A DNA stretch of 41,557 nucleotides from a virus, in IMG/VR virus record IMGVR_UViG_3300032331_002119, positions 1 through 41,557 of that record; one strand, written 5' to 3'. The translations under genes were made by a program, and so were the position numbers. The notes below the pieces were generated by a model. It was given only the letters and a program-made list of their open reading frames with translations. It was not told where the DNA came from and made no database searches. Positions 8,971-20,500 of this stretch are shown here, piece by piece. The stretch's first letter is position 1, and the number at the start of each line of letters is the position of its first letter.

Positions 8971-11748
8971 ATGCCAGTTGGAATTGGATCAACTCAGATT
9001 ACTGGTATTAGTGTAGTTGCTAATCCAACAGACGCTGCTTCAAAAAGTTATGTAGATTCTGCTAGTAGTGGTGGTGGATTACCATCTATTATTAGTAATG
9101 AAAATGAGTTTTTATTTACGGATGGTTCGAGTGCATCTTGGGAACCAATAGGAGCATATCAAGAATATACAACGCCTGGAAATTATACATTTACTGTGCC
9201 GATACAAGCAAAAGAACTATTCATAGAAGCAACAGGTGCTGGAGGAGGCGGAGCATCTGGAACGACTAATACTAGTTCTTATGCAAATCAAGGTGTATTT
9301 TGGTTTTTAAGAACTTCTGGAACAGGAAATGCTTTTGGGGGAGTTCAAAATACTTTTCCTGCAGCAGTATATGATGGAACTAATTATATTTTTGTTGGCA
9401 GCACTGGGACTGTTTTAACTTCTACCGATACAATCACCTGGGTTTTGAGAACTTCTGGATTTGGAACATCAGTAATATACTCAATTGCATATGCCTCAAA
9501 TTTAACTGAAAAATATTTCATTGGATCTCAAACTGGATCTTGCAGAACTTCAACAGATTTAATCACTTGGACTTTAAGAACTTTAGGAATCAGTGCTGGA
9601 GGTGCCATAAACACTGTAATGTATGGAAATGGATTTTATGTTCTTGCTGAAGATACTGGTTCTACAACTAGGGCATCTACTGATGGTATTAGTTGGCAAC
9701 TTAGAACTACTACATCTTTAGGTATTTTTCCATATTCTTCCACTTATGCTGCTGGATATTATGTTATTGGTGGATCAGGTGGTCGTTTAATAACTTCTAC
9801 TGATACTATCTCTTGGGCTGTAAGGACAGTTCCATTTGCTGCGACTGCCACAAATGGTTTAACATATGGAAATGGAATATATCTTGCTGTAAATGCTAAT
9901 TCTCAGGTTGCAACTTCTACAGATACAATCACTTGGATTGCAAGAACAACTGGAAATGCATCTGCAATTTGTTATTCCGTTCATTATGGTGCAAACCTAT
10001 ATGTTTTGGGTATTAGTGGTGGCATTGTTAGAACATCTACAGATGGAATTACCTGGTTTTTAAGAACTTCAAAGGTTGCAGCAGTTGGTGCCACAATGTA
10101 TGGAAATAATATTCATGTTTATTCAAATACCAGTGGAGCAATATCTGTATCACCATATCCTTCTGGACTTGCTGGTAGCGGCGGTGGGGGAGGAGCATCG
10201 GTATCATGGAATATTTCAAAGGCATATATCAGCAGTTCATCTCTTACTGTGAATGTTGGATCTGGTGGAACTCCTGGAACTGCAGGTGCGGCAACCACAG
10301 TATCATGGACTGGACCTGGAGGATCTTTTTCCTTAACCGCAAATGGTGGAAGTGGTGGATCAAACACTTATAGTTCTTTATCTGCCGTGACTCTAGGAGG
10401 ATCTGGAGGAACAATCACATCAGTGTCAAACTATTTACATGCAACTGCTGGAACTGCTGGTGGTAATGGTGGAGTTTTTGATAATAGTATTGGTGCAAGT
10501 ACTAGTGAGCAAGGTACTAGTGCTACTGCAGGAACAACTGCAACTTTACCTTTTCAAACAACAGGAGGAGGTGGTGGAGTATCTAGTTATCTTTATGGAA
10601 CGGCAAATACTTCTGGTGGAACGATTAACTATTATGGAAATACTGCTGTAACTTCCGAATCTACTGCTGGTATTGTAACCACATCCAGTTCAACTGCAAT
10701 AACTGGTCTTTCTTATGGTGCTGGTGGTTCTGGTGGTGGAGCGCAATATGGACCTGTTGCCTGGAGATTAAGAACTTCTGGATTTGGTGTAACTTCTTAT
10801 GCAGTAACTTATGGTGCTGGACTATACATTAATACTGGTTCTACTGGAAGATTATCCACATCTACTGATACAATCACTTGGATTCAAAGAACTTCTGGAT
10901 TTGGTACAACTAACATTTTTGGAGTCGCATATGGGGGAAATCTTTATGTTGCAACAGGAGGTTTGGGAACCATAACTGCATCTACAAATGCTATTGTGTG
11001 GAGTTTAAGAACTTCTGGAACAACAAACTTGATTGGAACTAATATTAATATGGGACCTACAACGATCTATGCAAATGGACAATACATGTCTGGTGGAGCA
11101 TCTGGATTGTTTATTTTTTCGACTGATTCAATTGCTTGGACTTTAAGAACAACTGGATTTGGTACAACTGATACTTGGTCAGTTGCTTATGGTGATTTAC
11201 CAAGTTCCACATATGTAATTAGTAGTGGTTCTGGATTGCTCAGAACTTCTACTGATACGATCAACTGGACATTGAGAACGAGTGGACTTGGTACAAATGC
11301 TCTTAACTCTATTCTTTATCAAAATGGGATTTATTGTATTGCTGGTAATGCTGGTACTGTTGCATCATCGACGGATGCTATTTCATGGACACCCAGGGTA
11401 TTTTCGCCAGTATTTGCTGTTTATTCGGGTGCAGTTGGTGATGGTAAATTTGTTTTTGGCACACAAACTGGATCACTTTTTAGTTCAGTTGATGGTACTC
11501 GATGGATTTTAAGAACTGCTGGAGTTGGTTCTATAAATGCATTTGCATTTGGATATGGTAATGGACTATTTTTTGGAACTTATGGTGCAGCGTCTTCTTT
11601 ATCAGTTGCATCTTCAGTTCTTGCCGCAAATGGTGGTAATGGTGTTCGCGGAGGTGGTGGTGGAGGAGGAGGTTTTGAGAATACCACAGCAACTGCTGGA
11701 ACTGGTGGAACTGGTGGTGATGGTTATGTTCGTATTAGTTGGCAATAA
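8971..11748 (+). CDS. Tail adhesin paralogue 1: glycine-rich scaffold with two seven-blade Asp-box propellers
   Basis: A 925-aa product. A GAGGAG Shine-Dalgarno (8958-8963) lies 7 bases before ATG. The N-terminus contains NPTDAASKSYVDS, a motif common at attachment ends of phage fibre proteins and shared by the next two genes. A glycine-rich domain begins near residue 64 (YTFTVP strand, then GAGGGG) and is interrupted twice by blades of the form W-[TV]-LRTSGFG ... Y-GxxYVxxG-xxG-x-L-x-STDxIT-W. Residues about 111-393 hold seven blades and about 598-880 hold seven more. The end is GVRGGGGGGGG then GGDGYVRISWQ. The STDxxTW strand-turn resembles the Asp-box of BNR/Ycf48-type propellers. It follows the S74 fibre as gp38-type adhesins follow gp37. 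Receptor recognition is inferred. Confidence 0.75.
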   Translation: MPVGIGSTQITGISVVANPTDAASKSYVDSASSGGGLPSIISNENEFLFTDGSSASWEPIGAYQEYTTPGNYTFTVPIQAKELFIEATGAGGGGASGTTNTSSYANQGVFWFLRTSGTGNAFGGVQNTFPAAVYDGTNYIFVGSTGTVLTSTDTITWVLRTSGFGTSVIYSIAYASNLTEKYFIGSQTGSCRTSTDLITWTLRTLGISAGGAINTVMYGNGFYVLAEDTGSTTRASTDGISWQLRTTTSLGIFPYSSTYAAGYYVIGGSGGRLITSTDTISWAVRTVPFAATATNGLTYGNGIYLAVNANSQVATSTDTITWIARTTGNASAICYSVHYGANLYVLGISGGIVRTSTDGITWFLRTSKVAAVGATMYGNNIHVYSNTSGAISVSPYPSGLAGSGGGGGASVSWNISKAYISSSSLTVNVGSGGTPGTAGAATTVSWTGPGGSFSLTANGGSGGSNTYSSLSAVTLGGSGGTITSVSNYLHATAGTAGGNGGVFDNSIGASTSEQGTSATAGTTATLPFQTTGGGGGVSSYLYGTANTSGGTINYYGNTAVTSESTAGIVTTSSSTAITGLSYGAGGSGGGAQYGPVAWRLRTSGFGVTSYAVTYGAGLYINTGSTGRLSTSTDTITWIQRTSGFGTTNIFGVAYGGNLYVATGGLGTITASTNAIVWSLRTSGTTNLIGTNINMGPTTIYANGQYMSGGASGLFIFSTDSIAWTLRTTGFGTTDTWSVAYGDLPSSTYVISSGSGLLRTSTDTINWTLRTSGLGTNALNSILYQNGIYCIAGNAGTVASSTDAISWTPRVFSPVFAVYSGAVGDGKFVFGTQTGSLFSSVDGTRWILRTAGVGSINAFAFGYGNGLFFGTYGAASSLSVASSVLAANGGNGVRGGGGGGGGFENTTATAGTGGTGGDGYVRISWQ
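9301..10149 (+). repeat. Propeller block 1a: 7 blades
   Basis: Seven imperfect repeats of about 40 aa, counted by the blade-opening Trp-x-x-Arg-Thr. The block is inserted after the first GAGGGG of the glycine-rich domain (loop site B in the findings). Confidence 0.75.
10762..11610 (+). repeat. Propeller block 1b: 7 blades
   Basis: Seven further blades, inserted just before the terminal poly-Gly segment (loop site D). The seventh opens with SVDGTRW in place of STDxxTW. Confidence 0.75.
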
Positions 11749-11761
11749 GGAGGAACTATAA

Positions 11762-14506
11762 ATGACAACCGCAGGACCTAATTATATTTCTGGTATCACT
11801 ACTGCAACATTTGAAAATACTGATGTAGTGAATAAGTCTTATGTAGATGGACTTTCTGGTTCTTTGCCATCACAGACGGGAAATGCTGGAGAGTTTTTAA
11901 CTACAACTGATGGTACAAGTGTTTCATGGGATTATGTTTCAAACTATCAAGAGTTTACGACCACAGGATCTCCACAAACATTTACAGTTCCGACTCAAGC
12001 GAATATTTTATATGTTGAGGCAGTTGGTGCTGGAGGTGGTGGAAGTACGGGAACCACTGGATCTACTTTTGCAAGGAATGGTCTTACTTGGTCATTAAGA
12101 ACTTCTGGATTTGGTTCATCCTTGATTTCAAATATCACAACAAGTGGATCAACTTATGTTGTTTCTGGAGAATCTGGAACTTTATTATCTTCAACTGATA
12201 CCATTACTTGGGTATTAAGAACATCAGGATTTGGAACAACTAATATTAATCGTGCGACTTATTCTAATAATGAATATCTGATTGGTGGTAGAGTAGAAAC
12301 GATCACTTGGATTTTAAGAACTTCTGGATTTGGTGTAACTTTTACAACAACTCTTTACGCAAATAATCTTTACATTATTGGTGGAAGTTCTGGAAGAATA
12401 TCAGTTTCAACAGATACTATCAGTTGGGTTTTAAGAACAACAGGAACTGCAACTCAAATTGGGGTTCTTGGTGGAGGTAATGGTCTTGCTTATTCTGGAT
12501 CACTTTATGTTGCTACAGGTTTAAGTCCTCTTTTAATGACATCTACAGATACTATTGCTTGGACTTTAAGAACAACAGGATCTGCGATTGATATAAGGTG
12601 TGTTGCATATGGAACACAACCAACAGGTACTTACATTACTGCTGGAACTTCTGGTATCATTAGATCTTCAACTGATGCCATTGCTTGGACTTTAAGAACT
12701 TCTGGAACTGCAACTACTCTTACTGCTTGTGTTTATAATGATACAACTACAGAAAAATATATTGTTGGTGGTAGCGGTATTTTAAGATCTTCAACTGATG
12801 CAGTCGCATGGGTTACAAGAACCACTGGATTTGGTAGTTCTACAATACAAGGAATAGTATATGGAAATGGTATTTTTGTTGCTGTAGCATCATCTACTTC
12901 ATCAAATTGTTATGCGGTTAATACTTCTACTGATGCTATTTCTTGGGTTGTAAGAACCTCAGGTTTTACTGTTAATAATAATAATACTGATCCTTATGGT
13001 ATTGCTTATAATAGTGGAATATATGTAGTTGCTGCTCGACAAGGGATTGCTACTCAGGCAACATTTACATCTACAGATGCAATCACATGGATTTCAAGAA
13101 CTTCTCCGTCAGGACCAGTAACTATGAATCTTGGTGTTGGAAATGATATTTGGGTCTATGGCACAAATGGTGGAAATATTTTTACTTCAACTCAAAGAAT
13201 CTTATCTTCTTACGGATCTGGAGCATTATTGAGAGCATCAACTGATGGACTTACATGGGTTACAAGAACTACAGCACTTAATGCACAAACGATAACACTA
13301 TTGGATTATGAAGGTTCTTATGCTCTTGCTCATGGAACCAACTACATGGGCGAAGTTGGATTCTTAAATGTATCAACAGATAATATTAACTGGGAACTAA
13401 GAACATCAGGATTTGGTTCTACGGCGATCAATGCTTTTGGTTATGGTACTGTTTATGTTGCTGCTGGTAACAATGGAATCTTAACTACTTCAACTGATAC
13501 GATTACTTGGACATTAAGAACTTCTGGATTTGGTACTTCTGCGATTAATACACTCACTTATGGGTCTGTTTATGTGTCTGCAGGATCTGATGGAGTTTTA
13601 TTATCTTCAACTGATGCTATTACTTGGATATCAAGAACCACAGGATTTTATGCAGATTCAATCAATACACTTTCATATTCTTCCACATCTTTAAGTTATC
13701 TTCTGGCAGGTGATGGTGGAAGACTTTATACCTCAACAGATGCCATAGTTTGGAAAGTCAATACTTCCAATACAACACAATCACTAAGGTCATCAACATC
13801 TTTGAATAATAACTATTATGTTGCTGGAGAATCTGGAACTTTATCACAAGCGGTTACTCAACTTTCTGGAACTGGTGGTTCTGGTGGATCTTATACCTCT
13901 TGGTATATTCCAAAACCGATTGTGACTTCTAATATGACTGTAAATATTGGTGTTGGTGGACCTGGAGCAACAACTGAAAGTACTTCTGGATCTGCAGGTG
14001 CAGGAACAACAATATCATGGACTGGGCCTGGAGGAACTTATAGTTTAGTTGCAAATGGTGGAGGTGCTGGAGGGGTTGCTGGAATAGCCCAAACAAATAT
14101 TACAAGTTATTATTATACAACTGTTGGAGGTTCTGGTGGTATTGCTACCACTGGAATTGGGGTGACTGCCACAGCACAGGCAAACTCATACCAATCAACG
14201 GGTGGTGGAAGTGGAGCAGGAACACCATCTTCTTTTGGTGGTGCTGGTGGTTCAATTACTTTCTATGGAAATACTATTTTCTCTGCTGGTGGTGATAATA
14301 CTGGAACAAATGGTGCTGTCGGCATTGCGATTACATCACTACCTTATGGTTTTGGTGGAGGTGGCGGTGGTGCTGGTATAACAGGTGTTGGTGCAGGTGG
14401 TAATGGAACTCGTGGAGGTGGTGGAGGTGGTGGTGCTGCTATTGGATCCACTTTTGGGAACGGTGGAAATGGTGGTGATGGATTTGTAAGGATCACATGG
14501 TGGTAA
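11762..14506 (+). CDS. Tail adhesin paralogue 2: glycine-rich scaffold with 14 Asp-box blades
   Basis: A 914-aa product. Its start has the best Shine-Dalgarno of the module (AAGGAGG at 11747-11753, 8 bases before ATG). The N-terminus again has an attachment-type motif (TDVVNKSYVDG). The glycine-rich domain starts near residue 60 (TFTVPTQANILYVEAVGAGGGG read in two parts), is interrupted at residue 110 by fourteen uninterrupted blades to about 695, then resumes (TISWTGPGGTYSL, several Gly runs) and ends RGGGGGGG ... GGDGFVRITWW. The second loop used in paralogue 1 has no insert here (GFGGGGGGAG runs straight through), giving a natural empty-site comparison. It is strongly Ser/Thr-rich with almost no Lys. 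Likely a distal adhesin; alternatively a decoration protein. Confidence 0.75.
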   Translation: MTTAGPNYISGITTATFENTDVVNKSYVDGLSGSLPSQTGNAGEFLTTTDGTSVSWDYVSNYQEFTTTGSPQTFTVPTQANILYVEAVGAGGGGSTGTTGSTFARNGLTWSLRTSGFGSSLISNITTSGSTYVVSGESGTLLSSTDTITWVLRTSGFGTTNINRATYSNNEYLIGGRVETITWILRTSGFGVTFTTTLYANNLYIIGGSSGRISVSTDTISWVLRTTGTATQIGVLGGGNGLAYSGSLYVATGLSPLLMTSTDTIAWTLRTTGSAIDIRCVAYGTQPTGTYITAGTSGIIRSSTDAIAWTLRTSGTATTLTACVYNDTTTEKYIVGGSGILRSSTDAVAWVTRTTGFGSSTIQGIVYGNGIFVAVASSTSSNCYAVNTSTDAISWVVRTSGFTVNNNNTDPYGIAYNSGIYVVAARQGIATQATFTSTDAITWISRTSPSGPVTMNLGVGNDIWVYGTNGGNIFTSTQRILSSYGSGALLRASTDGLTWVTRTTALNAQTITLLDYEGSYALAHGTNYMGEVGFLNVSTDNINWELRTSGFGSTAINAFGYGTVYVAAGNNGILTTSTDTITWTLRTSGFGTSAINTLTYGSVYVSAGSDGVLLSSTDAITWISRTTGFYADSINTLSYSSTSLSYLLAGDGGRLYTSTDAIVWKVNTSNTTQSLRSSTSLNNNYYVAGESGTLSQAVTQLSGTGGSGGSYTSWYIPKPIVTSNMTVNIGVGGPGATTESTSGSAGAGTTISWTGPGGTYSLVANGGGAGGVAGIAQTNITSYYYTTVGGSGGIATTGIGVTATAQANSYQSTGGGSGAGTPSSFGGAGGSITFYGNTIFSAGGDNTGTNGAVGIAITSLPYGFGGGGGGAGITGVGAGGNGTRGGGGGGGAAIGSTFGNGGNGGDGFVRITWW
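12089..13846 (+). repeat. Propeller block 2: 14 blades
   Basis: Fourteen repeats of about 42 aa. The third blade opens with ETITW and lacks the Ser-Thr-Asp triplet. The ninth ends with an extended STQ-type linker (STQRILSSYGSGALL) that recurs in the third paralogue. Confidence 0.75.
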
Positions 14507-14512
14507 TAAATA
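14505..14512 (+). promoter_or_regulatory. Possible late promoter before the third adhesin
   Basis: AATAAATA overlaps the stop of the upstream gene, 22 bases before the next ATG. It matches the looser cyanophage late consensus NATAAATA, but the gap is short, so chance is a real alternative in AT-rich DNA. Confidence 0.35.
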
Positions 14513-14534
14513 ACCTTATATAAATGTCGAATAA

Positions 14535-17500
14535 ATGGCAATATTAGACAGCAATCGAGTTACTGGTGTTAGTACAGTAGTTAATGCGACTGATGCAGCG
14601 AACAAGTCGTATGCCGATTCTGTTTTTTCTGGCGGTGGAGGATCTGCATATCCAAGTACAACGGGAAATAATGGCGAGTTCTTAAGTGTTTATCCTGGAT
14701 CTTCAGGTCAGTATTGGACCTTAAGAACTTCTGGATTTGGTTCAACTAATATAAATGCAGTTTCTTATGGAAGTGTTTATGTTGCGTCTGGAGATTCGGG
14801 AACATTAGTATCTTCCACTGATACCGTTTCCTGGACCTTAAGAACTTCAGGATTTGGTACAAGTAATATTACAAGAACAGTTTATGGAAATGCTTATGTT
14901 GCCTCTGGTGTTTCTGGAACTCTAACTGCTTCGACGGATGCAGTTTCTTGGGTCTTAAGGACTTCGGGATTTGGTACAACAGCGATTGGAGGATTAACTT
15001 ATTCTAATAATGAATATTTGATTGGTGGTAGATCGGAAACGATTACTTGGACCTTAAGAACTTCAGGATTTGGTACTTCTTCAATAACAGGATTGATTTA
15101 TGGAAATGGTCTTTATGTTGCTGCAGTAACACTCAATGGATTGTTGAGAGCATCAACAGATGGTGTGTCCTGGACCGCAAGAACATCTCCTGCTATAGCA
15201 CCTTATAGTGATGGAAATAGTGGAATTTATGATGGGACCAATTATTTTATTGTTGGAGGTGATGTAACTCCTGGAGCACTTCTTACTTCTACAGATACTA
15301 TTAATTGGTTTTTAAGAACTTCTGGATTCGGAACATCTTATATTAGTGCTATTTCTTATGGGTTTGATAAAACTGAAAAATACATTATCGGTGGTAATGG
15401 TGGTCGATTAAGTTCTTCTACCAATTCTATTGCCTGGACAATCAGAACTTCTGGATTTGGAACATCTTATATTACATCTGGTGTTTATGATGGATCTAAT
15501 TATTATGTTGGAGGAGCAGGACCACTTTTGAGAGCATCCACGGATGGAATTGCTTGGACGACAAGAACATCACCCATGAGTAGTGCATATTATGTAAATA
15601 TAGTTTATGCATTAGGTACTTATACTGCTACTGGTACTTCTGGTCCAATAGTCACTTCAACAAATGGTGTTGAGTGGGTGTTAAGAACTTCTGGATTTGG
15701 TACAAGTGTAATATATGGTTTAGCATATAATAGTAATCTTTATGTTGCTGTAGCTAGTGGAGGTAGAACCGCAACTTCTACTGATACTATTACTTGGATC
15801 ACAAGAACTTCTGGCACAGCATCTAACATTAATAAAATAGTATCTGACGGAACAAACTATGTTGCTGTTGGTAATTCTGGGTATGTATCAACATCAACTC
15901 AAACAATCCTATCTTCATTTGGTACTGGAGCACTTTTACAGGCATCCACAGACACCATAACTTGGATCACAAGAACTACAACACTCAATACGCAAACAAT
16001 AACTACTTTAGATTATGAAGGTTCTTATGCTTTTGCTCATGGAACTAATTACATGGGTGAAGTTGGATTCTTAAATGTTTCTACGGATAATATTAACTGG
16101 GTTTTAAGAACTTCTGGATTTGGTTCAACCGCGATTAATACTTTTTCCTATGGAACTGTTTATGTTGCTGGTGGAAATAACGGAATCTTAAATACTTCGA
16201 CTGATACTATTACCTGGACTTTAAGAACTTCTGGATTTGGTACTTCTGCAATCAATACTCTTGTTTATGGTAATAATGTTTATTTTGCCTTAGGTGCATC
16301 AGGAACGATTACTTATTCTACAGATGCGATTACATGGACTTTAAGAACATCAAATACTACAAATACAGTTAATGCTTCTCTCTATGTAACAAATAATCAG
16401 TTTCTTTATGGAACATCTTCTGGATTTATTGGACTATCTCTGATCAATCAAAAGATTTGGCAACCAATTAATTCGACAGTAACATCATATACCCCAGTAA
16501 CATATAAAGGATATCAAGAATTTACAACTGCAACGGCACAATCTTTTTCTGTTCCTCCAACAGCATCACAGATTTATATTGAAGCAATTGGTGGTGGTGG
16601 GGGTGGAGCATCTGGAAGAGTACTTTCACCTGGATCTGGTGGCGGCGGAGCATCTGGTGCTTATAACTCTTGGTTGATTCGTCGTCCAGAACTTGGAAAT
16701 GCTCCATCTATTACAGTAACTCCAGGTGCTGGTGGGCAAGGTGGCAATAATCGTGGAATGTCTATAAGTACTGATGGCATTACTTGGACTGCACAAGACT
16801 CTGGATTTAGTTTAGTATCTGTTAATGCAAGTGTTCAAGGTCTTACTTATGGAAATGGTGTTTATGTTGCTGGTGGTGGATGGTTTAATAATACTGCAGT
16901 ATTAACTACATCTGTAGATGATGGAAACAGTTGGACTTTGAGAACCTCTGGATTTGCATCAACAATCATGTATGATCTGATTTATGCAAATGGTGGTTAT
17001 GTTGCTACTGGCACTGCTGGAGCATTATCCACTTCAACAAATGCTATTCAATGGACTCAAAGAGTTTCTGCATTTGGATCGACCAACATTTACAGTGTAG
17101 TTTATGGAACTGTTTATGTTGCTTCAGGGGAGGGTGGAACTTTAAATACCTCAACAAATGCCATTCAATGGACTCAAAGAACTACTGGATTTGGTACTAC
17201 TATTCAACTTAGTGCTGGTATATATGGAAATGGAATATATGTTTTTGGTGGAGCCAACTTAACAACTGGAAATACAACAGTACGATCCTCAACAGATGCA
17301 ATCAACTGGGTTTCAAGAACTATTCCATTTATTACTGTAGGTGCATTTGGAAGTGGATTAAATGGGGGTACTTATGCAAATAGTACTTATATAGTTGTTG
17401 GTAGTAATGGATGCTTAGCATCATCAACTGATAGTATTACTTGGACTTTAAGAACTTCTGGATTTGGGAGCAGTTATATTAGTGCTCTTACATATGGAAA

Positions 17501-20500
17501 TGGTGTCTATATTGCTAGTGGTGAATCTGGAACAATATCATTTTCAACTGATGCTATTACTTGGACACTAAGAACTTCATTATTTAAAACTCAACAAATT
17601 ATATCACTTACTTATGGAACTAAGTTCATTGCTGGTGGTAATCTTAGTTCACCTATACCAACAGCAGGTGGAAATACGACCGTAACTTGGACTGGTAATA
17701 CTCCAACGGGGACAGCAACTTATACATTAACATCTTCTGGAGGAACTGCAGCATCCGATACTGCAGTGACTGCTGGTACTGCAGGTGCCGCTGCTGCTGT
17801 GACTTTAAATCCACTTTATACAACTGCTGGTCTTGCTGGTGGTACTGGATTATCATCTTGGACAACCGCAAACGATATAGTACAAGCAAATACATATCAA
17901 GTTACTGGTGGTGCTGGAGGTGCATATAACACAAGAGCAGGTGGAAACTCTCTCACATATTATTATGGAAATGCCTATAATACTGCAGGAAGTGCTTCTG
18001 GCGGTAATGGTTCTGATGGTATTCCTGGATCTTATACTGGAAACATTGGATCTGGAGGTGGTGGAGGCGGAGCACTTTCGACTGGAATCAACAGTTGGTA
18101 TTTAAGAACTTCTGGATTTGGTACAACCGCGATTAATGCTCTTACATATGGTAATGGTTTTCATGTTGCTGGAGGATTTACACCAACGATTACTTGGGTC
18201 TTAAGAACTTCTGGTCAAGTATCTGCCAATATTGCCCCTGGTGGATTTACCACTGGTGGATATCCGATTACTTATGATGGATCTTCATTATATCTTTATT
18301 GTGGAGGATCTGGAGTTCTTGCGTCTTCGACAGATACTATCACTTGGACTTTAAGAACCTCTGGATTTGGTACAAGCGCGATTGGATCTGTTGCTTATGG
18401 TGTTGGAAGATATGTTGCTTGTGGCAATGGTCAGTGGATTACTGCTTCGACTGATGCAATCACTTGGACTGTAAGAACTGCTGGATTTACTGCGGCACAA
18501 TATTCAAGTATGCTTTATGTGGATGGTAGATTTTCTATTTTGAGTTCAAACACAAATCCACCAATCTTTATTAACTCTACGGATTCTATTATTTGGACTC
18601 AAAGTGCAACTTTACCAACAGCGGTAACGAGTTATTCTGCTGCATTTACCTATGCAACTGGCGCTTCAAATCCTTATGTTGTTTCACCAAGTTCTTCTCC
18701 AGCACAGATTCTCGTATCCACTAATGCGACTGTTTGGATATTGAGAACATCTGGAACGACGCAAAACATCTATACATTTGCTTATAATGGATCTAATCTT
18801 TATGTTGGTGGTGGAACATCTGGATATCTTTCAACATCCACCGATACCATTTCTTGGACTTTAAGAACTGCTGGATTTGGTTCTAATATAATCTATACCA
18901 TCGCTTATAATGGTGGTATTTTTACTGCTGGCGGAGCAGGACCAACCAATACAACTTCAACTGATGGTATTACTTGGATTTTGAGAACTTCAAACTTAAA
19001 TAGTAATGTGTTAAGTATTTTTTATAATAACAATACTTATATTGCTAGTGGTAATATAGGAACTTTAGCAGTTTCAACTCAAAGTACTTTAAGTTCTCTT
19101 GGAAATGGTGGATTATTAACTGCTTCGACTGATGGAGTAACCTGGAACTTAAGAACCAACTCTAATATTCAAACAATCACAGGACTATCTGCAAGTAATA
19201 GTTATTATGTTGCGGTAGGATCAAACTATATCTCAGAGACTTCATTAATCTCTTCTACAAATAATATAACCTGGTTTGCACGAACCACTGGATTTGGAAC
19301 AACTGCTATTAGTGCAGTTACTTATTCTAATAATGAGTTTCTGATTGGTGGTACTGCAGATAATGTCACTTGGACTTTAAGAACTTCTGGATTTGGTACA
19401 TCTGCTATTTTTAATGCGATTTATGGTGGGAGTTCTTTTTTGATTGGCGGTTCTAGTGCAATTGTTGGTGGATTTATAAGAGCATCGACCGATGGTCTAT
19501 CGTGGGAAACAAGGACTTCTGGATTTGGATCTACTGGAATCAATTTTTACTCTTATTTTAATGGTGAATATTTAATTGGAGGAAATTCCGTAAGTATTTC
19601 TTGGACTTTAAGAACTTCTGGATTTGGTTCAACTGCGATTAATACACTTACTTACGGAACTTTTTTTGTTGCTGCTGGTGCTTCTGGAACCTTATTATCT
19701 TCAACCGATGCAGTTTCTTGGACTTTAAGAACTTCTGGATTTGGTACTTCTGCGATTAATACACTCTCTTATGGTAATAATACTTATATTTCTGGTGGCG
19801 CTTCTGCAACTCTAACTGCTTCGACTAATGCAGTTTCTTGGACTTTAAGAACTTCTGGATTTGGAACAACTGATATTGCTAGTTCTACTTATTTTAATGG
19901 TGAATATTTGATCAATAGTCGAGGGCAAACGGTAGTATGGACTCAGAGAACAGTTGTTGGAACTTCAACGGGTCTTGGTGCTCTTACATTTGGTAATGGA
20001 TTCTATCTTGCTGGTGGTTATGGAACAAATGCTTCTGTTCAAGTTTCTACAAATGCTATTCAATGGGTTTTAAGAACTTCTGCAAACGCGGCCCCAGCAT
20101 CAATTATGCAAACGATGGTCTTCGGTGGCGGTATCTATGTTGTTGGAGATTCTTGGCCACAGATAAGAACTTCAACAGATACAATTAACTGGACTTTAAG
20201 AACTGGTGGATTTCTTGGTGGTGGAGTGGTTGCTACTCTCGCATATAGTGTAACACCAACAGAAAAATATGTTGGCGGTAGAGCTGGTGGAATAGCAGGA
20301 TTAATATCTTCTACAAATGCTATTCAATGGACTTTGAGAACAACAGGGTTTGGTACATCTTCAATTAGTGCTGTTGTTTATGGAAGCAATGCTTACATTG
20401 CTGCAACTGCTGGTGGTGCAATATCGGTATCAACGGATGCGATTGCTTGGACTATGAGAACCTCTGGGTTTGGTACTTCCAATATTCTTACACTTGCTTA

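Noticed and set aside
10119-10367. Pro-rich minus-strand frames opposite the glycine-rich segments (also 14344-14541 and 22496-22720)
   Set aside because: Poly-Gly codons read backwards give poly-Pro. These are mirror images of the scaffold coding sequence without start signals.
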